Part shown: positions 50,632 through 59,777 of the stretch, piece by piece
Layout: every line of letters begins with the position of its first letter
Position numbering within the stretch: position 1 is the stretch's first letter
Assembly (NCBI GenBank): GCA_963755985.1
Contig: CAVWLO010000005.1
Location: forward strand, 124,001 to 188,000
Length of the DNA stretch: 64,000 nucleotides
Reading direction: 5' to 3'
DNA from: DASXMT01 sp963755985
GTDB lineage: Bacteria; Actinomycetota; Acidimicrobiia; Acidimicrobiales; RAAP-2
Program-made: the position numbers and the translations under genes
Notes under the pieces: model-generated
The model's input: only the letters and a program-made list of their open reading frames with translations
Told to the model about the DNA's origin: nothing
Database searches by the model: none

Positions 50632-52789
50632 TCAGCCAATCAGCGGGTCACGAGGCAGCCCTAGAATCCTCTCGCCGATCTGGTTCCGCTTGATCTCCGA
50701 CGTGCCCCCGGCGATCGACATGGCTCGATGCATGAGCACCAACATCCCAGACAATGCACCAGGACCGTCGAGGAACGCGCTCGTCGCGGCCGCTCAAGGC
50801 GTTCAGAATCGCGGCGGCCTCATGCCCGTTCTCCGAGAGCACCAGCTTCGTCACGTTGCCTTCCGGACCAGGTCCGGCGCCGGCGACCGCCCGGTGGGCG
50901 CTGCGCAGGTTCAACACGTCCATGGCCTGAGAACTGGCTATATGGCGACCGAGACGGCCCGCACCACCGGTGAGGCGCTCAGGATTGGCGTCGAACGGCC
51001 CGATGAAGGTCTCGGCCGGTATGGTCATGCCTCCCTGCCCGCCGCCGATGCTCACGCTCTCGTTACCGAGGGTGGCCCGGGCGACCGTCCACCCACCATC
51101 CACGGGCCCGACGACATCATCATCGGGCACGAACACGTCAGTGAGGAAGATCTCGTTGAAGTCCGATGCCCCCGTGACCATTCGCAGCGGGCGGATCTCG
51201 ACGCCGTCGGCGTCCATGTCAATGACCATCGTGGTGATGCCGTTGTGCTTTGGGGCGTCGGGGTTGGTCCGTACCGTGGCCAGACCGTGCTTGCTCATGT
51301 GGGCCCCACTCGTCCATACCTTCTGTCCGTTGACCAGCCAGCCACCATCGACTCGGACGGCTTTGGTCTTTACCCCAGCGGCGTCGGATCCCGCGTCGGG
51401 TTCACTGAACAGCTGGCACCAGATGACCTCTTGGGTGAGGGCAGGCCGCACCCAGCGGGCAATCTGCTCCTCGTTGGCGTGCTGGATCAAAGTGAGGATG
51501 ACCCAACCGGTGATGCCGTAGGCCGGCCGCTTGATGCTGGCAGCCGAGAACTCCTGTTCGACCACGAGCTGCTCGACTGCCCCCGCGCCTCGCCCCCACG
51601 GCTTCGGCCAATGAGGCACGGCGTACCCGGAGTCGAGCAACGCGTCACGTTCTGCGTCCTCGTCGAAGTCGCGGACGCGCTCGACGAACTGGCGAACCTC
51701 GCCTCGGATCGGCTCTGCCTCGGGAGGGAGGTCGACCGTGCGCTCCCGGCGGACGCCGTTCCGGACGTGACCGGTCACGTCCCGCGCCGCTGATTCGGCA
51801 TCGACGAGTGCTTCGATAGCGGTGGCCCGCCGCAGGTAGAGATGTGCGTCGTGCTCCCACGTGAAACCGATGCCGCCGTGAACCTGAATGTTGAGCTGGG
51901 CATTCTGGTCAGCGGCAGGCAGTGCAATCGCGGCGGCCGTTGCTGCCGAGTAGGAAAGCTGGTCCCCACCTGTCGGTACGGCCCGAGCGGAGTCCCAGAC
52001 CGCTGCCGTAGCGAGCTCCGCGGCGACCAGCATGTTGGCGCAGTGATGCTTCACCGCCTGATAGGTGCCGATAGGGCGCCCGAACTGTTCGCGCACTTTG
52101 GCATAGTCGCTCGCCGTCTCCGTGCACTCGCGTGCGATACCAGTGGCCTCGGCGGCGAAGATCAGACGAGCCAGATCGACAAATCGCCTCTGGGCGCCGG
52201 GCAGGAGCTCCGTCGGTGTTCCGTCCAGGCGCACCCGTGCGGATCGACGGGTCGGGTCGAGATTGGGCGGAACCTCGATGGAGACTCCGTCGGCGGCAGT
52301 ATCGATCATGATGATGTCGTCACCGACCGGAATCAGGATCAGGTCGGCCAGAGCTGCGCTCAGCACCACCCCAGCTGACCCATAGGCGACGTTGCCGCGG
52401 ACCTCCACGGCACCCTCGAGGGACACGGCCCCAATGGAAGAGCCATCAGCGAGCCCGGGTAACAAGCGGGCACAGGTTTCGGACGGCGCCGTTGCCGCAA
52501 TGGTGGCACTGGCGATCACGGTGGGAACGAACGGGCCAGGCGCGACGGCTCGGCCGAGCTCCTCGACCACGATCACCAGCTCGGAAATGCCGAAACCGGA
52601 ACCGCCGTACTCGTCGGGTAGGTGGAGCCCGAGCCAGCCGACCCCGCCGAGCTCGGTCCAGAAGGACGGTAGCTGCTCGGCATCCGCCTCGAGCAACGCC
52701 CGGGCCGCGTCGCGAGCACCGTGCTTGACGAGGAAGTCGGAGGCGGTACGGGCCAGGGCCCGGTGGTCATCAGTGATGGCGATCGACAT
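50632..52789 (-). CDS. FadE34-like double acyl-CoA dehydrogenase, one-base frameshift
   Basis: Removing one base near 50777-50783 gives 718 residues with two complete acyl-CoA dehydrogenase modules. Module 1 (1-360): LHLPDEYGGSGFGISELVIV, REQFGRPIGTYQAVKHHCAN, HGGIGFTWEHDAHLYLRRAT. Module 2 (375-718): LFSEPDAGSDAAGVKTKAV, LVNGQKVWTSGAH and, in the shifted frame, SIAGGTSEIKRNQIGERIL then GLPRDPLIG. This size and order match FadE34, the fused enzyme dehydrogenating the C5 side chain of cholesterol-derived CoA esters; a similar role is inferred. As written, the last 60 residues are scrambled. No ribosome site precedes ATG 52789; a TACTAT box lies seven bases ahead. Confidence 0.88.
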
Positions 52790-52796
52790 GGGTGAA

Positions 52797-52802
52797 ATAG
52801 TA
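52797..52802 (-). promoter_or_regulatory. TACTAT box, leaderless-type -10 for the FadE34-like gene
   Basis: On the minus strand TACTAT ends seven bases before the ATG at 52789, with TTCACCC between and no ribosome site. It is the second of three such boxes at start codons within 7.2 kb. Confidence 0.45.
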
Positions 52803-52913
52803 CCCCGTCGAAATACGCCCCTTACCCCAACGAAGGGGAATTGGGGTGAATCGTCGGAGCGCTGAGATCCGGGAACTTGCGAAGGACCAATTGGCGGTGC
52901 GTCATGCCATCGG

Positions 52914-53927
52914 TCAGCGAGCGGGGCCGATGCTGACAGCTTCGAGCCAGCCAGGAGGTGCGTAGGTCTGATCTTCTCCCCACCCTTGGCATCCTCCCGT
53001 CCAGGTCCAGTGGAACAGTCCGGTTCCCGAGGGCCCGATTGTGCCATGGCGGGCAACCAAGGTGCCGTCCGCTTGCAGGTCACGTCCGATGTCGTCACTG
53101 GCCTCGAGGTGGATCCGACGAATGAACTGGGTGGACGGATCGATCTCGGTGACACGGAATCCGGCAACCAGAGGAGCGTAGCGGCCGTCACGCACGAGGT
53201 ACCCCGCGTCCAGCTCGTCACTGGTCGTGCCGTCTTCTTGGAGCCATGGGTCGGTGAAGGCCAAGAAGCCCTCGTTGGCGTCTTGCGTGCCGAACACGTA
53301 GCCAACGGAATGCGGATAACGGGCACGGGCCGGTGGGTCGGGACGCGACAGAGTCCCCCGGGGGAGCCGCCTTTCCGGCGGGGTGGGGCCCATGGGCCGA
53401 GGGCCCCAGGAGCGATCCCGTACCGAGTAGCAGTCGACCGGGATCTCCTCGCCCTGGAGCACGATGGTGCCAGTCACGTGCATGGGCTGGTCGAAGTGCC
53501 GGGTGGCCCAGAAGGGCCACGCTCCCATCGGGTGGGAGTGCGGCGACATGATGCCCCGGTGCACCAGGTCTGCTTCGAAGCGCCCCGGATCGGAATAGGT
53601 AGTGCGGTAGCGCATGAGCGGCTGGATCATTTCCAGACGGACGCCGTTGGGGAAGGTGCAATGGCGGAGGTCGCCCCGATCGGGGAAGGGCAGACCCTGA
53701 TGGCGCTTCTCGTAGACGGCGCCGGCCTTCGAGTCGTCCCACACCCACGCCCCACCGTTGCAGGTCTGCTGCACGGACAGGGCCTGCGTGTACAGCCAAC
53801 CGCCCAACCTTCGCTCAGGGACGTTGAAGGACCACCAATTGGTCTCCGTCTCCCACCAGTGTTGCGAGTGGTCGTGCCAGTTGTCGTCTTCAGGACCAAG
53901 CTCTGGTTGCGTTTCCACCGTCGTCAC
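52914..53927 (-). CDS. Lipocalin-like (DUF7064/AttH-type) protein
   Basis: A 337-residue beta-rich protein from a GTG that overlaps the phosphotransferase stop by four bases. CYSVRDRSWGPRPMGP near residue 170 is the DRSWG motif of lipocalin-like families related to carotenoid hydratases and AttH; HSVGYVFGTQDANEGFLAF and FHWTWTGGCQGWGEDQTYAP are aromatic-rich strands. The fold binds hydrophobic ligands, and some relatives hydrate or isomerise isoprenoid double bonds. No catalytic residue can be assigned. Translationally coupled to the phosphotransferase and downstream of the aldehyde dehydrogenase. Confidence 0.7.
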   Translation of the reverse strand: MTTVETQPELGPEDDNWHDHSQHWWETETNWWSFNVPERRLGGWLYTQALSVQQTCNGGAWVWDDSKAGAVYEKRHQGLPFPDRGDLRHCTFPNGVRLEMIQPLMRYRTTYSDPGRFEADLVHRGIMSPHSHPMGAWPFWATRHFDQPMHVTGTIVLQGEEIPVDCYSVRDRSWGPRPMGPTPPERRLPRGTLSRPDPPARARYPHSVGYVFGTQDANEGFLAFTDPWLQEDGTTSDELDAGYLVRDGRYAPLVAGFRVTEIDPSTQFIRRIHLEASDDIGRDLQADGTLVARHGTIGPSGTGLFHWTWTGGCQGWGEDQTYAPPGWLEAVSIGPAR

Positions 53928-55330
53928 GTCCTACCCTTCTGATCCCCGTCACTGAGCTCGGGCCAGGTCCGCGTGCGCAGCACTCCCGATGCATTGCGCA
54001 TCAGGTAGTCGTCCCGTTGCGTCCGGCGCCACAGGTACCGGACGAAGTCCTCGCTCCCGACCTCCCCGCGTCGGACGGCGCTGACCAACTCGGGCCGCCC
54101 GGCCTCGAGCGACTTGGGCCGGTGGCCCAGGAGGGCTCCGATGTCATCGAGCTCGGCGTCTCCGAAGGCAGCTCCTGACCGGTCGACCTCCTTCAGGTAC
54201 TTGAGAGCGCGGGCCAGGCCCTTGGACCACTGCGATGCCAACGGGTCCGAGATCCGGGGCACGATAGTCCGGAGAGCCGTCAGGCAGGCGTCATAGAGGC
54301 CCTGATTGCCACCGCTGTCCGGTTCGGGGGCCAGCTCGGTCGGCGGTAAGTCGATTCCGGCCACCTTGCCGAGCGCCTCCAGGGTCAGGCGCTGATGGAG
54401 CATCCCGTAGATGAGCGGGTTGCCCGGGTCACGCCCCCCGCTGTCGTCCGTGCTCGTTGGCCCGGCCCCTTCCGTGGCTCGGGCCGCGCCTCGGGCATTG
54501 GACAAGAGGCGGGTCTCGGCGAACAGTCGGTAGTACCAGACCCGTTCCGGGTCGATCGGATGACCCGAGAGCGCCTGGTACTCGGCCATACGGTCGGGAA
54601 AGTGGGTGAACGTATCCTGGACGGTTCGAAGGGACAGCCAGGCGATGTCGTCCATGGGGTCGCCAAAGTGGGCCAGTTCCCAGTCCAGGACAGCCGTGAC
54701 CCGACCGTCCTGGTAGAGAAAGTTCCCGGGCCCGGTATCGCCTTGGACCAGTACCACGGGAGACTCGTAGGCCGGGACGTTTCGCTCCAGCCAGTCGAGG
54801 CAGACTTCGTTCAGGGGATCGATGGTCCCGTCAACACCGGTCGCCCTCTGGCGCATTCGGCCCACCTCTTCCAAGGCCAGTTCACGAGCGGAACGGATCG
54901 GCCCGAGACCGGGAAGATGGAGAGCCGAGGGATCCAGGCGGTGCAGTGCCGACAAGTTCCGAATGAAGTCCTGCGCCACGGCCACCTGTTCGGCCGGATC
55001 GGCGATCCGATAGAACCAGGTCTCACCGGGCATGCGCTCGGCCAGGAAGGCCTCGATCGTCGGATGCACGGCGATGACCTTCGGAACGGTGACACCGGTG
55101 CCGTAGAGCGACTGAAAGACTTCTGCTTCGACCCAGAGCGAGTGAAAGGCACTCCCCGTCGGTGTTCCGTGACGGTCCAGACGAAGGTAGAGGGCATCAG
55201 CGTGCCCGTGGCCTTCAACGTCGATGAACCAACCTTCTCGACTTGCCCCTCCGGGAATGCGGGTGGTCGCCGTGACCTCAGAGCCCGTCACCGAGGAGAT
55301 CCAGTCTTCGACGCCGTCTGGCAACTTCAC
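53924..55330 (-). CDS. Aminoglycoside-phosphotransferase-fold protein
   Basis: A 468-residue kinase-like protein from the GTG at 55330, four bases after the aldehyde dehydrogenase stop. IPGGASREGWFID and LYLRLDRHGTPTG are the N-lobe glycine loop and Lys strand equivalents; VVLVQGDTGPGNFLYQDGRV is the catalytic loop, with Gln in place of the usual His before Gly-Asp; AVLDWELAHFGDPMDDIAW is the metal-binding loop. Members accompany acyl-CoA dehydrogenases in many actinobacteria and may phosphorylate a hydroxylated acyl compound. The 150-residue C-terminal extension is beyond the common fold. Confidence 0.88.
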   Translation of the reverse strand: MKLPDGVEDWISSVTGSEVTATTRIPGGASREGWFIDVEGHGHADALYLRLDRHGTPTGSAFHSLWVEAEVFQSLYGTGVTVPKVIAVHPTIEAFLAERMPGETWFYRIADPAEQVAVAQDFIRNLSALHRLDPSALHLPGLGPIRSARELALEEVGRMRQRATGVDGTIDPLNEVCLDWLERNVPAYESPVVLVQGDTGPGNFLYQDGRVTAVLDWELAHFGDPMDDIAWLSLRTVQDTFTHFPDRMAEYQALSGHPIDPERVWYYRLFAETRLLSNARGAARATEGAGPTSTDDSGGRDPGNPLIYGMLHQRLTLEALGKVAGIDLPPTELAPEPDSGGNQGLYDACLTALRTIVPRISDPLASQWSKGLARALKYLKEVDRSGAAFGDAELDDIGALLGHRPKSLEAGRPELVSAVRRGEVGSEDFVRYLWRRTQRDDYLMRNASGVLRTRTWPELSDGDQKGRT

Positions 55331-55334
55331 GTCG

Positions 55335-56856
55335 TCAACCCCACGAAATGGACTTGACCTCGGTGAACTCCTCCAACCCGTGACGTCCCCACTCACGGCC
55401 GATCCCGCTCTGCTTGAACCCCCCGAACGCGCCCGACTGCCCGATTCCGGCCATCATTTCGCCCCATCCTGGGCCCTGTCCTCCGCCGGGTCCGGGTTCG
55501 ACGGCCGATGGGCCGACACCCTGTGCCGTCATGCTGCCGGCCCTGATCCTTCGGGCGACATTGAACGCCCGTGCCGTCTCGGCGGCCACGACCCCTCCGC
55601 CCAGGCCGTAGACAGAGTCATTGGCGATCCGTACCGCATCCTCGTCGGACCCCGAGTAGGGGATCACGGTCAAGACTGGGCCGAAGATCTCCTCTTGGGC
55701 GATGCGCATGTCGTTGCTCCCGATGAAGACCGTCGGCTCGTAGTAGAAGCCCACATCGAGATGGGACGGACGTTGACCGCCAGTGACCAGTTCGGCGCCC
55801 TGTTCCAGGCCGGAGGCCACGTAGCCTTCCACCCGTTGCCGCTGCTGTTCGCGGATCAGCGGACCGAGTACGGTCGTTGGATCACGGGGATCGCCGATGG
55901 TGACGAAATCAGCGGCCGCGGCCACACCCTCTCGGTAAGCGTCAAGCAGACGCTCGGGAAGGAGCAACCGGGTCTGGAGGACGCAACCCTGTCCGCAGTG
56001 GACGAGTACGGCGCCGAACCCTATGGTGCGGGCATAGTCCTCGCTCACGTCGTCCAGCACCACCTGCGCGCTCTTTTCCTCCCAGCTCTAGCTGAAGGCG
56101 CTTCATGGTGGCGGCTCCATTGGCCATGATGCGCTTGCCCGTGACCGTCGACCCAGTGAAGGCGATCATGTCGACGAGGAAGCTATTCGTCATCTCCTCT
56201 CCCACTTCACCATGGCCGGTGATGACGTTGAGGACGCCGGGCGGGATACCGCTTTCTTCGGCCGCCTCGGCGATCATGAAGGCGTCCAGGGGCGTCCACG
56301 GATGGGGCTTCAGCACGACTGCACACCCCGCGGCCAGCGCTGGAGCCACCTTGACGACGTTGAGCATGAAGGGAAAGTTGAATGGGGTGATGGCACCGAC
56401 CACGCCGACCGGCTCGCGTACCACGGCTGAACCGGACATTCCCTGCGGCCCGCCGGTCGGGGCTGATGCCTCGAACCACTGCACGACGTGTTCCACCTGG
56501 GCGGCGTTGGATCGGAACATGCCGATCGACCCTCCGGCCTGGATGGCATCGGTGAGAAACACGGTCGAGCCGGTTTGAGCCACGATCAGGTCGCGCAATT
56601 CGGCAGCACGCGACTCGAGCACCTCGGCCATCCGGACCAGGGCCGCCGCACGTTCTGCTGGCTTGGTCCATGGCCATGGGCCCTCGTCAAATGCGCGCCG
56701 GGCGGCCTCGATGGCCCGCGCCGCGTCCTTGGGCGTGGCCTGGGCGACCGTGCCGATGACCCCTTCGGTGGACGGGTCGATGACCTCGATCGAATTGCCC
56801 TCCTCGCCGTCGCTCCATGCCCCGTCGATATAGAGCTTGTAGTCCCACGTGGACAT
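55335..56856 (-). CDS. NAD(P)-dependent aldehyde dehydrogenase, one-base frameshift
   Basis: Removing one A from the run at 56073-56076 joins two frames into a 506-residue aldehyde dehydrogenase. The first frame has ITPFNFPFMLNVVKVAPALA, VLKPHPWTPLDAF and FTGSTVTGKRIM, ending at LELGGK with the catalytic Glu; the second continues SAQVVLDDVSEDYARTIGF, GQGCVLQTRLLLPERLL with the catalytic Cys, and EEIFGPVLTVIPY. It would oxidise an aldehyde, such as a P450 product, to an acid for CoA activation. GGGGAGG precedes the ATG. Coupled to the phosphotransferase, which starts four bases on. Confidence 0.9.
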
Positions 56857-56873
56857 GCTCTACCTCCCCATGT

Positions 56874-56889
56874 TTTGACTCAGATCAAA
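56874..56889. promoter_or_regulatory. Short inverted repeat before the aldehyde dehydrogenase
   Basis: TTTGA and TCAAA are separated by CTCAGA, 18 bases upstream of the aldehyde dehydrogenase ATG. The surrounding DNA is AT-rich relative to the window. A modest operator or promoter candidate for the three-gene minus operon. Confidence 0.3.
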
Positions 56890-57076
56890 TGTAGTACGGA
56901 GGCGAAGCGGCGTGGGTCCGAGACGCCACCTACTGCGTCTCACCTGGAGGTTCTAGAGAACGGATGCTGAAACTAGGCGCCACCCAATTTGATGATTAAA
57001 GCAGACCCCCGGTCATGACCTCGCCGTCCCAGGGTTGGGTAGGCGGCCTGCCCGACCTCGGTCATTGGCCGATCGC

Positions 57077-57082
57077 TACTAT
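57077..57082 (+). promoter_or_regulatory. TACTAT box, leaderless-type -10 for the acyl-CoA synthetase
   Basis: TACTAT stands eight bases before the GTG at 57091 with no ribosome site between them. The third such box in this part of the window. Confidence 0.45.
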
Positions 57083-57090
57083 CTTGGACT

Positions 57091-58707
57091 GTGTCCAACA
57101 GCCACTCGTTTACCGCGGAGACGGCTACCTGTGTGGCCAGCGCTCGTCGGAACACGGTCGGCGATCTGCTGCGGCGAAGTGCGCTCCGGTACCCGGACAA
57201 GCTGGCTGTGGTGGACAAGAGCAACCGCTACACCTTCTCCGAGTTCAACGACCTCGCCAATCGAGCGGCCAACTCATTGGCCCGCCGAGGGCTGGCCAAA
57301 GGAGATCGGCTGGCCCTGCTCAGTCACAACTCGTGGCAGTACGGAGTGCTGGCCTTTGCCACCGCCAAGATCGGTGTGATCCTGGTGCCGGTCAACTTCA
57401 TGCTGGGCCCCGACGAGATCGCTTTCATCCTGGACCACTCTGGGGCCTCAGGAATGGTGGTGGAGGACGAACTGGCCACGACGGCGCAGCAGTCCATGGA
57501 CTCGGCCGGACTCGTTGGGGGAGTGCGCGGTTGGATAGGGGAGTCCGGGGGGCCGCCCCTCGGTTGGGAGGACGTTCGACACTGGGTCGACAATCCGGAC
57601 GGTGCGAGTGAACCAGACGTGTTGATCGCTGATGATGATCCGCTTCGGCTGATGTACACCTCGGGGACCGAGGCACGCCCCAAAGCCGTGATGCTGACCA
57701 GCCGATCGTTGATCGCCCAGTACGCGAGCTGTGCCATCGACGGGGGGATGAGCGTTGACGACATCGAAGTGCATGCACTTCCGATGTACCACTGCGCCCA
57801 GCTGGACTGCTTTTTCAGCGTCGACGTCTATCTCGGCGCCACCAGCGTCATCTTGCCTCGCCCTGATCCCGCCATGCTGCTGGCCACCATCGAAGAGGAG
57901 CGAGTGACCAAGCTCTTTTGCCCGCCCACGGTGTGGATATCGTTGTTGAACCATCCTGACCTCGACACCCGGGACCTGTCCTCGCTCCGGAAGGGGTACT
58001 ACGGGGCCTCGGCGATGCCCGTCGAGGTGCTCCATGAGATACGGCGCCGCCTACCCGAGGTCCGGCTCTGGAACTTCTACGGGCAGACCGAGATGGCTCC
58101 GTTGGCCACGATCCTGCGACCGCACGAACAGGAGGCCCATGCGGGATCGGCCGGCCGAACCTCGGTCAACGTCGAGACTCGAGTGGTGGACGAGAACGAC
58201 GAGGTCGTCCCACCGGGTGAGACCGGGGAAATCGTGCACCGCAGCCCGCATGCCACGATCGGCTATTACCACGACGAGGAGAAGACGGCGGCTGCGTTTC
58301 GAAACGGGTGGTTTCACTCCGGTGACCTCGGGGTGATGTCGGCCGATGGCTATCTGTCCGTGGTCGACCGTAAAAAGGACATGATCAAGACGGGGGGTGA
58401 GAACGTCGCCAGTCGAGATGTTGAAGAGGCCCTGTACGGACTGGACGGCGTGGCCGAAGTCGCCGTGTTCGGCGTAAGTCACCCACGGTGGATCGAAGCC
58501 GTGGTCGCTGCCGTTGTCCCGACGGAGGACATGTCGCTCACCATCGACGCCGTCATCGGACATGCCCGCGCCCACCTGGCCGGTTACAAGTGCCCCAAGT
58601 ACGTCGTTTTGGTCGATACCCTGCCGAAGAGCCCGAGTGGCAAGGTCCTCAAGCGGGAATTGCGTCAACACTATGCCTCACTGGCCGACGGAGGAGGACC
58701 GACCTGA
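57091..58707 (+). CDS. AMP-forming acyl-CoA synthetase
   Basis: A 538-residue ANL ligase. LMYTSGTEARPKAVMLTSRS near residue 190 is the ATP loop, with EAR in place of TGx as in one fatty-acyl ligase subgroup; WNFYGQTEMAPLATI near 330 is the adenylate motif; WFHSGDLGVMSADGYLSVVD near 410 and KDMIKTGGENVASRDVEEAL form the hinge; SPSGKVLKREL near 520 holds the catalytic Lys. It activates a fatty or alicyclic acid to its CoA ester. It is divergent from the aldehyde dehydrogenase operon (235 bases), which fits an aldehyde-to-acid-to-CoA route. Confidence 0.92.
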   Translation: MSNSHSFTAETATCVASARRNTVGDLLRRSALRYPDKLAVVDKSNRYTFSEFNDLANRAANSLARRGLAKGDRLALLSHNSWQYGVLAFATAKIGVILVPVNFMLGPDEIAFILDHSGASGMVVEDELATTAQQSMDSAGLVGGVRGWIGESGGPPLGWEDVRHWVDNPDGASEPDVLIADDDPLRLMYTSGTEARPKAVMLTSRSLIAQYASCAIDGGMSVDDIEVHALPMYHCAQLDCFFSVDVYLGATSVILPRPDPAMLLATIEEERVTKLFCPPTVWISLLNHPDLDTRDLSSLRKGYYGASAMPVEVLHEIRRRLPEVRLWNFYGQTEMAPLATILRPHEQEAHAGSAGRTSVNVETRVVDENDEVVPPGETGEIVHRSPHATIGYYHDEEKTAAAFRNGWFHSGDLGVMSADGYLSVVDRKKDMIKTGGENVASRDVEEALYGLDGVAEVAVFGVSHPRWIEAVVAAVVPTEDMSLTIDAVIGHARAHLAGYKCPKYVVLVDTLPKSPSGKVLKRELRQHYASLADGGGPT

Positions 58708-58765
58708 TCCCCTGGGGACCAGCAGACATCCCCGTCTGGGTCACCGCTCTGGGTCCCGGGATTCC

Positions 58766-59335
58766 TCAGAGGTCGCCGTTGTCCTGGACCACCACGAGGG
58801 CGTCGACGGCCAGGCTCCCCTCACCGTCGCGGCCAACCATGACCGGGTTGACCTCTATTTCGACGATACCGGAGTGGAGATCGGTTAGTGCCCGCCCTAC
58901 TCCGAGTACGGCATCGACGAAGGACGACAGATCGACGGGACCCATCCTGTTTCCCCCAGCGAGCAGCGGGGCCACTCGCAGGCGGCCGATCCCCTCCCCG
59001 CCGGCCTCGGCGAATCCCGATGCGGCCACGACGACGGCTCGGACCCCCGCGGCTGCGCAGGCCTCCACGGCCTCGACGGCAAGGAGCCCAGGCACGATGA
59101 TCATGGCCACGTCTGGGACTTCCGGTAGAGATTCCAGATCCGGGTAAGCCTGAAGTCTCTGGACCCGCTGCCGGGTCGGGTTGATCGGGTTGATCGGGTA
59201 GATGGCTCCGCGGAATCCGTAGCGGCGGGAGTAGGCGATGGGCCGGCCACCGATGCGGTCGGGGTCGCTCGAAGCCCCAATGATGGCCATTGACGCGGGG
59301 TCGATGAGAGCCGCCAGTGGGCGCCGCTCGGTCAT
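58766..59335 (-). pseudogene. Internally deleted ADP-forming acyl-CoA synthetase
   Basis: The frame encodes 189 residues from the ATG at 59335. Residues 1-125 are the CoA-binding Rossmann domain of NDP-forming acyl-CoA synthetases (MAIIGASSDPDRIGGRPIAY, IYPINP, VVVAASGFAEAGGEG). They run directly into the extreme C-terminus of the ATP-grasp domain (RVAPLLAGGNRMGPVDLSSF, IVEIEVNPVMVGRDGEG). Intact proteins have about 700 residues, so some 500 residues, including the phosphohistidine domain and most of the ATP-grasp fold, are missing with the frame preserved. Probably a pseudogene; a surviving CoA-binding mini-protein is possible. Confidence 0.75.
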
Positions 59336-59350
59336 CGCGCCGCCCCGGTC

Positions 59351-59386
59351 ACGAACGGCGAAGCTACGACGAACGGCGAACCTATG
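59351..59386. repeat. 18-bp tandem duplication
   Basis: ACGAACGGCGAAGCTACG at 59351 is followed at 59369 by ACGAACGGCGAACCTATG, 16 of 18 bases identical. It lies 16-51 bases upstream of the deleted synthetase start, in its likely promoter. Confidence 0.7.
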
Positions 59387-59429
59387 TCGTGGGACTTCAT
59401 GGAAGATCGTCTCCGCCCGATTGTCCACC

Positions 59430-59460
59430 GCCGCCGCTCGGTCCCTATCCGAGCGGCGGC
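59430..59460. terminator. Perfect GC-rich hairpin
   Basis: GCCGCCGCTCGG (59430-59441) and CCGAGCGGCGGC (59449-59460) pair perfectly around a seven-base loop. No U-tract follows on either strand. It could be a factor-dependent terminator, an mRNA stability element, or a leader hairpin for the minus-strand gene at 59335. Confidence 0.5.
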
Positions 59461-59777
59461 TGGCTCATGTCATTCCGAGCAACATGAGGCGAGCTCGTCG
59501 GCCCCGGCGAGACCGCTCAATATTGACCTGAGTACAAACGTGAGGTTACCGTAAGGCGAATTATCGGACCATGGGTCGGGACATCAGGGCCCTCCGGGCA
59601 ACGGAGATGCCGCCGATCGCTCCCGACCGTGGACGCCGGAATCGAGGCGAGCCCACGTGACGTCGTTGATCGTGACGGTGGGCTTCGCCGCACAGATGCA
59701 CATCGACGGCAGAGACTTGGCCAACCAGCGAAAGGTATCCTCGTGGCAACGATCCATCCTGAGTGGGGCCAGATCTG

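Larger units (their letters stand above)
59336..59777. other. 442-base intergenic region with repeats and a hairpin
   Basis: No protein-like frame. It holds an 18-bp tandem duplication at 59351-59386, a perfect 12-bp GC-rich hairpin at 59430-59460, and an AT-richer segment (59518-59575) that may contain the promoter of the TesB gene or of the deleted synthetase. The ATTGACCTGAGTAC block near 59520 offers a -35-like TTGACC but no convincing -10. Confidence 0.5.

Noticed and set aside
56060..56080. Programmed ribosomal frameshift in the aldehyde dehydrogenase
   Set aside because: The AAAA run is short, no stimulatory stem or stop codon arrangement stands out, and six other genes show unrelated one-base breaks; sequencing error is simpler.
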